In this document: positions 23,901 to 35,900 of the stretch, in pieces | Layout: the number at the start of each line of letters is the position of its first letter | Numbering within the stretch: position 1 is the stretch's first letter | Origin: Macrostomum hystrix | Taxonomy: Eukaryota; Platyhelminthes; Macrostomidae | DNA length: 64,000 bases | Assembly (NCBI GenBank): GCA_950097015.1 | Contig: CATNEN010000041.1 | Span: 980,501-1,044,500 of the forward strand | Reading direction: 5' to 3' | Translations under genes and position numbers: made by a program | The notes under the pieces: model-generated | The model's database searches: none | Told to the model about the DNA's origin: nothing | The model's input: the letters and a program-made list of their open reading frames with translations, nothing else

Positions 23901-26900
23901 GTATCGGACCTCGTAGTCCAGACACTTGGTGGGGTACTGGTTCTCGTTCTTGCACACCAGGCCTTCGTTCACATCGCAGATGAGCTCCTGAGGAATGTCG
24001 GTGACGTCCTTCTTGCTGTCCGAGTCTCGGCACTGGATGCTGATCGGGTTGGGACAGAATCCAGGCCAGCGGTCTCTGGCCTTCTCGATGGTCTCGATGT
24101 CTCCGTCACCGGTGGACGGATTGTCCAGATTGATCCAGTCGGTCCATTCCTCACAGACGGTGGTTTGTGTGCTTGGGACAAACGTGGTTTCCTGGGTCGT
24201 TGGTCTCGGAGTCCTTGTAGTCTCTGACGGAGTCTCCGAGCTCGGAGTCCTTGATGGCTCAGACGGAGTGGGTGGCCTCGGAGTCCTTGATGTCTCAGAC
24301 GGGGTTGGTGGGCTCGGAGTCCTTGGTGGCTCAGACGGAGTGGGCGGCCTCGGAGTCCTTGATGGCTCAGACGGAGTGGGCGGGCTCGGAGTCCTTGATG
24401 GCTCGGACGGAGTGAGTGGGCTCGGAGTCCTTGATGGCTCAGACGGAGTGGGCGGGCTCGGAGTCCTTGATGGCTCGGACGGAGTGAGTGGGCTCGGAGT
24501 CCTTGATGGCTCGGACGGAGTGGGTGGGCTCGGAGTCCTGGGTGATTCTGTTGTAGAATTAGTATCTGAAAAAGGAAATTTTCCGTAACTCCATGAGCCT
24601 TTCTGTCAAAGAGTGTTTTTTAATTTCGGGTAAATTTAAATTCGGGAGAAGCATCTAATGTCATTGTATTCTTAATAGGCATGTTATGTTTCAAGAATAG
24701 TTTAATCACTTATCTTTTTTTGGGGGAAGACGAGAAGTACATCGTCATACAGTATATATCCGCTAATCATTGGCTAAGTTTTAGATCTGAAGAAAGTTAT
24801 TCCTCTAGCAAAAAAATTATTAACCTACCAAAACACTCGCAGAAGTATCGGACCTCGTAGTCCAGACACTTGGTTGGGTACTGGTTCTCGTTCTTGCACA
24901 CCAGGCCTTCGTTCACATCGCAGATGAGCTCCTGAGGAATGTCGGTGACGTCCTTCTTGCTGTCCGAGTCTCGGCACTGGATGCTGATCGGGTTGGGACA
25001 GAATCCAGGCCAGCGGTCTCTGGCCTTCTCGATGGTCTCGATGTCTCCGTCACCGGTGGACGGATTGTCCAGATTGATCCAGTCGGTCCATTCCTCACAG
25101 ACGGTGGTTTGTGTGCTTGGGACAAACGTGGTTTCCTGGGTCGTTGGTCTCGGAGTCCTTGTAGTCTCTGAAGGAGTCTCCGAGCTCGGAGTCCTTGATG
25201 TCTCAGACGGAGTGGGTGGGCTCGGAGTCCTTGATGTCTCAGACGGAGTGGGTGGGCTCGGAGTTCTTGATGGCTCAGACGGAGTGGGTGGGCTCGGAGT
25301 CCTTGATGGCTCAGACGGAGTGGGTGGGCTCGGAGTCCTTGATGTCTCAGACGGAGTGGGTGGGCTCGGAGTCCTTGATGGCTCAGACGGAGTGGGTGGG
25401 CTCGGAGTCCTTGATGGCTCAGACGGAGTGGGTGGGCTCGGAGTCCTTGATGGCTCAGACGGAGTGGGTGGGCTCGGAGTCCTTGATGGCTCAGACGGAG
25501 TGGGTGGGCTCGGAGTCCTTGATGGCTCAGACGGAGTGGGTGGGCTCGGAGTCTTTGTTGGCTCAGACGGAGTTGCTGCGCTCGGAGGCGATGGGTATTC
25601 TGATGTCTTGTTTGTGTCTGGAATAAATGTAATAATTAGTCTTGTCTGTCAGCATGACTGCAAGTCCCTGAAAGTATAGAACAAAGTAACAAAACCTTTG
25701 GTCTGGCTCAAAAGTCACTAACTTCTGAGGAATGTAATCTATTCCATTTGCATTTGGCACTGTCCAAATTTTCGATCTAAACAATTTTCACATTTAAGTA
25801 ATAGATCTTGTCCGAAAAATGTCTACCTTCCATGTTTAAAAAAAATTTAATCGGTTGTATGATAGATCGCATTATTGCAGATCACACTCGGCCCCGCAAT
25901 TTAGGCATCGGCTTTTGCTACTTAATGCTCTCTCCAGACTCATTTTGTGTCATAACGTGAGTGCTGCGAATTACCGAAATCGGCAAACGTGCATTGAAGA
26001 TGCAATTTTAAATTTAATGAGTGAGTATTAAATTAAATATTCAAATGAGTCGATATCTCACCGAAGCACTCGCAGAAGTATCGGACCTCGTAGTCCAGAC
26101 ACTTGGTGGGGTACTGGTTCTCGTTCTTGCACACCAGGCCTTCGTTCACATCGCAGATGAGCTCCTGAGGAATGTCGGTGACATCCTTCTTGCTGTCCGA
26201 GTCTCGGCACTGGATGCTGATCGGGTTGGGACAGAATCCAGGCCAGCGGTCTCTGGCTTTCTCGATGGTCTCGATGTCTCCGTCACCGGTGGACGGATTG
26301 TCCAGATTGATCCAGTCGGTCCATTCCTCACAGACGGTGGTTTGTGTGCTTGGGACAAACGTGGTTTCCTGGGTCGTTGGTCTCGGAGTCCTTGTAGTCT
26401 CTGACGGAGTCTCCGAGCTCGGAGTCCTTGATGGCTCAGACGGAGTGGGTGGGCTCGGAGTCCTTGGTGGCTCAGACGGAGTGGGTGGGCTCGGAGTCCT
26501 TGATGGCTCGGACGAAGTGGGTGGGCTCGGAGTCCTTGATGGCTCAGAAGGAGTGGGTGGGCTCGGAGTCCTTGATGGCTCAGAAGGAGTGGGTGGGCTC
26601 GGAGTCCTTGATGGCTCAGACGGAGTGGGTGGCATTGAAGTCCTTGATGGCTCGGATGGTGTTGCTGTTGATCCGGGTATGGTATCTGAAATTGTGATCG
26701 GGTTTAATTAAGAGGCTGTGAATTCAAATTTTCTCCTTGTTTTTGCTTCGAATTTTATGAGTGCTGCGGAAGGAGCGGGACTTTTTCAATACAGTGTTGA
26801 ATTTATCAAGGAATTAAAAGAGTTGTATTACATATATATATTTTTTTTGAAGCACTGAACCTTAATGTCTCATTTTTTCGAAATTTAGTAAGCTACCAAG

Positions 26901-29900
26901 CTAGTATGGGACCTCTGAGGGCAGAGCATATGAGAATTGGATGTGGATGAGGCTAAGCCATCCCATCAGAAAGTTCATCCCGAGTGTAATGTTAAAATTT
27001 GCTCTCTTTATCTGTGTGAGCTTTGTTTTTGTCCATGGACTTCACAGTCATGGTTAAAAAACGAGCTAAAGAGCACTCATAGAAAAAATTCCGGCAGTTG
27101 ATGAAAGTTGTCGAAAGAGTCGTCCAGAACTTCCCCAATGGCCAACTGCCTACTGTAGCTGAGCTGAATCATCCTTTAGTGCATTATATCGAAGATTTAC
27201 ATCTTTGCTTCATCAAACTGCGAGTGGAGATAGTCTTTTAGTTTGCCTTTTTGCGTTCGGTTTTGAGACTTGCAGTCGCAAATCCGTCCTAACCTTGTCC
27301 CATCAGACTCAGGAAGAGCTAAGAGTTTTGGAAAATGCCATAATCGGCCTGTACCAGCGCTTTTACAAGGCAAAAAAACAATGTAATTGTCGTTTGCGGT
27401 CATTCGTGCGGGAACCAAAGGGTAGCTGAAAGGAGCGTTTAAGTTGCATCACAGAGTCCCAAAGCCATGGATTTTCTCCAGTCTAATTTCTGAGGAGTTG
27501 CAGTTATTCTGATCCCCAAATTTCCAGACCCGGTGAAAGAAAGCTCTACACTAAAGCGACTTTCTTCCGCTGTCTGGACCATTTTACAGTCTGGCTGAGC
27601 CTATAAGAATAATTCATTGCGATGAGATTTCTATAGAATTAGAGCAATGGACATGACAACTGCTGCCATCATATTATTTTCGAAGATGAAAATTTTACTT
27701 TAAGAAACTGATACTTTATGCTTCAACTTTCTATGAAATTTGTGGAAGATTTCTAGAAACAGATCGTAGAAGAAAAGTGTTTTAATAAAAGCCAATTCAA
27801 TGCGGGATCAGCCGTCTCGAAAAAGTGGCGAATTATCATCAACATCGCGTTGAAATAGAATAATGATGAAATTTCAGTTTAACTGCATAGTTTGCATTGA
27901 GTTTAAACGGCCTGACCCTCACATTTGACTTTAAGTAGAGTCTTATATAATAAGTGGCAACTCACAAACTGTTGAGGAGCCTTCTGTAGAAATTCCTGTT
28001 TGTGTGGACCGTGATGGCGAGAGGCTAGCCTGGCTAGATGTCCCCGGCGGTTGGGTTGTCACAGTTGGCAGCGGTGGTTTTGTTGGTGTGGCATTCTTGC
28101 AGTGGTCGTAGTCTAACCAGCATGACAAAGTAATTTGGAATGGTGGACACTCAAACTCAAGCTGTTCATCGTGTTTACAAGAGAACCCAATTTTTAAGCC
28201 GAAAAGGACTTTAAGTTCAGCATTTGCTGTTCTCTTTGGCATGTAGTCAAGACTAGTGACGTGGTCGCATTTTAAGCCACTTTTCTTTACCAAACTTGTA
28301 ATGCTCTCGTAGTAGCCTGAATCGGTCTCTTCTGGGACAATGGTCGCCGTTCCATCACAGGGAACCAGCGTATCTGTTATCAAGCCTGGTGAGGTTACTG
28401 TGTAGTTTTTATCCACACCCACAGTTGACGACACAGTGCTGTGAACTGTTGGCTGCGAAGTAGATTTATCTAAAAGTCAGAAAGATTCACGCTGGTAGTT
28501 CTTGAAGTAGACCGCGAATTTCGACCGTAAAAACCAATATATATATATATATGTGTGTAAAACTCTTGAAAAAGTCAGGAGCAACCTACCAGTAGCTGCT
28601 GTACTGGTGCTGAGAGAAGCTGAAAATAAGAAAAGGATATATATTCGTATTTACTCTGCTTTTGCATAAAAGTGCTTTTACTTAAAAACTCACCGAAGCA
28701 CTCGCAGAAGTATCGGACCTCGTAGTCCAGACACTTGGTGGGGTACTGGTTCTCGTTCTTGCACACCAGGCCTTCGTTCACATCGCAGATGAGCTCCTGA
28801 GGAATGTCGGTGACGTCCTTCTTGCTGTCCGAGTCTCGGCACTGGATGCTGATCGGGTTGGGACAGAATCCAGGCCAGCGGTCTCTGGCCTTCTCGATGG
28901 TCTCGATGTCTCCGTCACCGGTGGACGGGTTGTCCAGATTGATCCAGTCGGTCCATTCCTCACAGACGGTGGTTTGTGTGCTTGGGACAAACGTGGTTTC
29001 CTGGGTCGTTGGTCTCGGAGTCCTTGTAGTCTCTGAAGGAGTCTCCGAGCTCGGAGTCCTTGATGGCTCAGACGGAGTGGGCGGGCTCGGAGTCCTTGAT
29101 GGCTCAGACGGAGTGGGCGGGCTCGGAGTTCTTGATGGCTCAGACGGAGTGGGTGGGCTCGGAGTCCTTGATGGCTCAGACGGAGTGGGCGGTCTCGGAG
29201 TCCTTGTAGTCTCTGAAGGAGTCTCCGAGCTCGGAGTCCTTGATGGCTCAGACGGAGTGGGCGGGCTCGGAGTCCTTGATGGCTCAGACGGAGTGGGCGG
29301 GCTCGGAGTCCTTGATGGCTCAGACGGAGTGGGTGGGCTCGGAGTCCTTGATGGCTCAGACGGAGTGGGCGGTCTCGGAGTCCTTGTAGTCTCTGAAGGA
29401 GTCTCCGAGCTCGGAGTCCTTGATGTCTCAGACGGAGTGGGTGGGCTCGGAGTCCTTGATGGCTCAGACGGAGTGGGTGGGCTCGGAGTCCTTGATGGCT
29501 CAGACGGAGTGGGTGGGCTCGGAGTCTTTGTTGGCTCAGACGGAGTTGCTGCGCTCGGAGGCGATGGGTATTCTGATGTCTTGTTGGTCTCTGGAATAAA
29601 GGTAATAATTAGTCTTGTCTGTCAGCATGACTGCAAGTCCCTGCAAGTAGAACCAAGAAAGAAAACATTTGGTCTGCCCCAAAAAGTTACTTTCTTCTGA
29701 GGCATGCAATCTATCCCATATTCGTGTAGCACTGTCCAAATTTTCGATCTAAACAATTTTCACATTCAAGTAAAAGATCTCGCAAAAATTTCTGCTTGCC
29801 GTGTTTTGAAAAAAAATATTTAATCGGTTGTATGATAGATCGCATTATTGCAGGTCACTCTCGGCCTCCCAATTTAGGCATCGGCTTTTGCTACTTAATG

Positions 29901-32900
29901 CTCCCTCCATACTCATTTTGTGTCATAACGTGAGTGCTGCGAATTACCGAAATCGGCAAACGCGCATTGAGGATGCATTGTAGCATCTAACGAAAGTTAT
30001 TAAATTCTACCACCCAGATCATCTGATCAGAGGCCGTCGATATCTCACCGAAGCACTCGCAGAAGTATCGGACCTCGTAGTCCAGACACTTGGTGGGGTA
30101 CTGGTTCTCGTTCTTGCACACCAGGCCTTCGTTCACATCGCAGATGAGCTCCTGAGGAATGTCGGTGACGTCCTTCTTGCTGTCCGAGTCTCGGCACTGG
30201 ATGCTGATCGGGTTGGGACAGAATCCAGGCCAGCGGTCTCTGGCTTTCTCGATGGTCTCGATGTCTCCGTCACCGGTGGACGGGTTGTCCAGATTGATCC
30301 AGTCGGTCCATTCCTCACAGACGGTGGTTTTTTTAGTCCAGTCGGTGCCGGCTGTTGTCGGCGCTCTAGTTGTGGGCTGACATCCGGGAATGACAACCTC
30401 TTCAACGGTATTGTTCCGGCACGCCTTGTACTTGCACTCCTCGACTCCCCAAATTGTTCCTGGCGGCACTTCCCGGCCTTCGTCGTCCATGCACGGGCAC
30501 TGCTCCTCGCGGACGCACTCGTCTCTGCTCTTGTAGAATCCGTCCGGACAGTCGATCGTCTTGCAGCCGGGAACGCAGTTGGATGAGTTTGTGTTACAGT
30601 ATCCGATCTCTTTCAGTTTCGAATCGAAGTAATGACAAATCAGAGTACACTTAATGGCGCAATCGTCATAGTAACAGGACGTCGGACGTGTAATTTCACT
30701 GGTCGTTAGAGTTGCGGTACCCGTAGTTGCAGTGGATCGGTCTTCTGCAAGTAATGAGTAAGGTTGATATTGTTTTTTTAATTGCTTTGCATTTAAAATT
30801 GAGTAGACCAACTCAACTTACCGCACTGAATTAGGTCCAGCCGGACACTGGCTGATCCGTAGAAGCGCTTTGGATATAGACGAACGCATTTCGCGTTTAC
30901 TGTCTGGAGGTCCGGCGTAAAATAGTTGGTAACAGCCGTGTTCTGGTCGATGTTGGCGTCAAGCTCCTGAAAGGGGTAAAGGATGGGTGAATTTAGCTCA
31001 TTTTATAACTTAGCTAATTTAGTTTCTTGTAGGTTCTCAACCACTTGCCTTGCCACCTAAGATTGGGCGGAATGTCTTGCAATCCTCGCTGACTTGCACG
31101 GTGAATTCGTTGACGAATTGGTGCATGTCCTCCCGGCCTTGGGTTCGCATTCCGACGAACTGCAGGGCCTCAGGTACTTGAACTTCAATCCATGGAGTAG
31201 CGTCCTTTGTATCAGCAGTCCACGCGCCATAGCCGGAGCTGTCCTTTTTAGTGTTGATCCTGGCTCGCTGGGGTCCGTGCATCGGGTCCTTGCCCCGGAA
31301 GCTGCTGGATGCAAAGGCGGAGTCGCTTAACTCCCAGACGATGCCCTTTTCCACGGTTGGTGGCGGACAAACTTTGGACGAGCATCGGCAGAAAAATCGA
31401 ACCTCATAGTCGTAGCACTGCTTCGTGCTGGACAGTCCCGACTGATCTTTGTTCAGGCACTGAAGTCCGCTCGCGAGTGAGCACTTTCCGAACTGGGTGT
31501 TGAAGCCAATGTTCTGCTTGTGAACAAACACATCGCGGCATTGAATCTGCTCGATTATTCCATCGCCGCAAATTTTGCCTGTCTGCTTTTCAATCTCAGC
31601 CACAGTTTCCGAGTCGCCACCCTGGAGACCTGTGGTGGGCTTGTTTAGGTTGATCCAGTGCGTCCAACCGTGCACACAGTCCTTTAATTTTGGTGTGGAT
31701 ACTTCAGGAGTAGTCGTTGTTGAGGCTGGGGTTTCAGTGCTCGTCAGCGTTGGTTCTGAGCTAGTTGTTGTCCAGATGTGAGAAGGGCTTGAACTTTGTG
31801 TTGTAAAAGTTCCTTCAGTCGGTGAAGGACTGAAGGAGGAACTAGAGGTAGAATCCCACGAACTCGTAGAACCACATACACAATAAAACCGAATGGCGTA
31901 GTCAAAGCAACGACTGTGTGCAATCTGCTGGCTGTTCTTGCAGACAAGACCGACACTTTTGCCAATCTGCTTCACCTGCTTGTCAATCTCGGCTGGGTCC
32001 GCTGCTTCCAACGTCTTGTACTCAACTTTAGAAATATCTTCAACTTCGCAGAACTGGTATTTGCGCCTCAAGTTGGGAATGATCTCGTAGTCTCCATCGC
32101 CGGTTGTTGGCGAGGATGTGTTCATCCAATCGGTCCAGCCAGTGACATCGCAGAGTGGCGGATACGGAGCACCTGTGCTTGTGGTTGCACCAGGGGTCGT
32201 CGTGGAGCAAGGATCACCAGTTTTTATCAGAGTGTTATTGCAGCCGCAGAAGCAGTTCTGACACGGGTCACAAACGTCGGGATCTGTGATGCGCTGGCCT
32301 TCCCCGTAGTCTCGTCCGTTGAAACGGCAAGTACACTCGCATAAACTTTCATTGATGCATTTGCCTTCGTGTAACACAGTTCCAGGAGGACACGGCTGCG
32401 ACTCACAACCCTCGATGCACATCAGGTCCTGACATGCGGTTTCTCTCAATTGTTCGGCGTGCTTGTCTTTGTTATCGCATGTCTTCGGCGGACAAACTGA
32501 TTTGCACGGAGTGACGTGGTCGCAATCTTCATCACACTGCATCGGGCAGACAGACTGTGTTCGCCAGTGTACTTGGAGTCCAACCAGGTTGCACTTTTGC
32601 ACATAGTGAGCCACGTTAGCGCAGAAGCACTCGCAGTCGCCGCCCTTGTCACACAGACAAGAGTCCTGCACGCATTTATCATAGAAGGGCTTAGGATCAA
32701 TTAGTGCGTGGCACTTGCTCATGTTGACGTGATCAAGGAGGATCTCTTTACACCTGGCTTTCGCCCAGATTTCCCTCTCCTTAGCTGAGTCGCACGTGTC
32801 AACTAGCAAATCGGCATTCGGACAGGCAGCTCGGGTCTTCCACTTGTCGACGAATTCAGGCACCCGGTCAATGATCATGTTGGATGATGGGCCGACAAAG

Positions 32901-35900
32901 TCAGTCTTCTGGTCGTTGTCAAAAGTGCCACAGAGTCCACGAACTCTGTCGCGATGTCGTTCATCAAGTGAGATGTACACCCTGCTCTGTTGGTCAAAGT
33001 ACACAGTCACACCGATGTCCAACAGGTGAACAATGTTAAACAACTTGTCCGAGGTGTGACGAAGAACTGAACCATGATCGTGTGTCAGGCTGCTCTGTGC
33101 ATCGTCCCAGATCATGTTGCGTGAGCGCATAGAAAACGACTTAAGAATGAACGACTTGGCCAGCTTGTACTGCACCATCACGTAGCCGATGCACGTGGCG
33201 CCTGATGTACTGCAGCTGGTGAAACTGGCCAGAATACGGAAGCGCATCTGGTCAACGCTGCCTGAAGTGTCCCAGTCAGCTGACTGTGTCAGCACATACT
33301 CGCAGCGACCTTTTACGCTGTACGTGGCGCCGTCAAATGTCTCAAAGTGGCCGAGGCCCCACACGCTGCACATGGAGGCGCAAGTGGGTCGCCTGCCACA
33401 GTCCCACTTCGATCGCTTGCAGACGCTGAATTGATGTTTATGCGAAAATGCATTCAATGAGACCGAAAATTAATCCTCGATAACAGATACGGATATATAT
33501 ATACATATTATTTTTGTTAAATACTCACCATTCAATGCAGGATGGATGCTGGATAACATCGCCCTCCTTGTAGTCCTTGCCATTGTGCGTGCAGATGCAG
33601 TCTTCCGGCCGCTTGCACTGGCCGTTCACGTCTTCCACCATGCCAGTTGGGCACTGGCAGCCGTCCCGGTCGCAGGTCTGGTTGCAACCAGCTCCGCCAA
33701 GGCCTGTGGCGCAGGTGGGCGGACAGTTAGAGCGACAAGGGGTGTACTCCTTGCCGGCGGAGCAGATCGAGTCGCAGCCGGGACACGGGCCAGGCTTGCA
33801 ATGCCATTTACCGTAGTTGCACTGGCTGATTAAGGGATTTGGTGTTGTAAATGACGAATATGAAGTCTTGATGTGGTTTAAACGAAAAGTACATTGATTT
33901 TAATAATAAATCCGAGCGGTGTTTAGCGCGCCTCACACTTTACTTGCTTGAATATAGTACAAATCTTAACTGCGTCTTATTTATTGATTCTCTTCGATTG
34001 TATCTTTCGGATCAGAAAGCCTACAGAATATTTTTCTAGGAGATCCTACTGATGAGTAACTGTCAATACAAGTACTTTAGCGCACATTAGCGACCTGCCC
34101 TCATCAGTGCAGCCATATTTAATCTGCAGGTAAAAATGCAACATAAACGTCTGTAAAAATAGATGGCCAAGCGCGCGAGCACTCAGACCCTCACCAGGTC
34201 TCGGAGCCCTTGATGACGCTGGTTCCTGGAGGGAACTCGCGTCCATCGAACTCGCACTTGCACTCGCTGACGCTGACGCAGCGGCCCTCGTGCTGTACAT
34301 GGCCGTCGGGGCAAGCGCAGCCGGCCACGCAGACCTCGGAGGAGTCGCAGCGGGCGCCCAGGCTCAGCGCGGAGCACGAGTACTTGCAGTAGTCCACGCA
34401 CGGTTTCCACACCATGCCACTCGGACAGCTGCCACCTGAAATCAGGAGAATCTTGCTTTCTTTTTCTAGCAGACACCGATCTGCATGAGACTGACTTGCT
34501 ACTGCGCACTGGTCTAGTCACCAAACTGCTTGTGACTTGCTACTGCGCACTGGTCTAGTCACCAAACTGCTTGTGACTTGCTACTGCGCACTGATCTAGT
34601 CACCAAACTGCTTGTGACTTGCTACTGCGCACTGATCTAGTCACCAAACTGTATCAGACTTGCTACTGCGCACTGATCTAGTCACCAAACTGTATCAGAC
34701 TTGCTACTGCGCACTGATCTAGTCACCAAACTGTATCAGACTTGCTACTGCGCACTGATCTAGTCACTAAACTGTATCAGACTTGCTACTTCGCACTGAT
34801 CTAGTTACCAAACTGTATCAGACTTCCTACTTCGCACTGATCTAGTCACCAAACTGTATCAGACTTGCTACTTCGCACTAATCTAGTCACCAAACTGTAT
34901 CAGACTTGCTACTTCGCACTGATCTAGTCACCAAACTGTATCAAACTTGTTACTGCGCACTGGTCTAGTCATCAGACCTGGTATTGCACGCTGATCTCAT
35001 CAGAAGTTTAAGTAGACGCAAATGCCTTGCACAATGCTTTGCTCTAGTAGCTTTATCCCCCAGATCCCACGAATTTCTAAAACAAAATGAGCTCAGGCAG
35101 GCCTACCGCACTCCGGAATCTCTTTCTTCCAGTCCACAATGATCTTCCTTGCGGCGCACATGTGTCCTATGTGGCCGTAGAGGCCGCACAGGCAGCTGTC
35201 GTCCGACTTGGTGCAGGCGCACAGGTCACCCTGACACACCCGAGCGAAGTGCTCCCGCTCCGCGCCGCTCAGACAGTTGCCGAACAGTCCGCCCATGAGC
35301 TGGTCCTTCATCTGCTGGCACAGCATCTGTACCTGCTGATGCCGCACTGGGCTCAGATCGCAGCTGCTGGGTACTTGCACCTCGGCGTTGTCCTCGCAGA
35401 TTTTGTCTTGCTTCCAGGAGCGCATGAAGCTCATCGGCACATCATCGATGTCGCCATCTGGCTTAAGGAAGTCAGTGTTCTTGCTGCCGTCGTAGGTGCC
35501 ACAGAGGCCACGCAGTCGCCGACCCTTCAGGTCTGCCGCGGCATGAACGTACAGCTGGCCGCGCCGGCTGAAGGCCACGATCGGACCGCCGCGCGGCTTC
35601 ACCTTGGATCGGGAAATTAGGAGCGAGTCTTCGAGTTGCGGTTTTACAGCACCTGGGTGCCTTAACGGGAACGCACTCTCAATATTTTCAAGCCAGCCCA
35701 AGTGGCTCGTCTTTCATTTCCGAGAATTCACAAGAGCTCACCACTACGGCATTCTGCATGACAAACACAGTGAACTCCTTAGACTCGAAATAGGACTTAA
35801 TGCTGTTGAACGTTTGCGCGTTGAAGTTGATATTGAACTCTGAGGCGGCGTCCCTAGTTATAACGACGCGTTCTGATTTGCGCCGGATGTCCACAGATCC

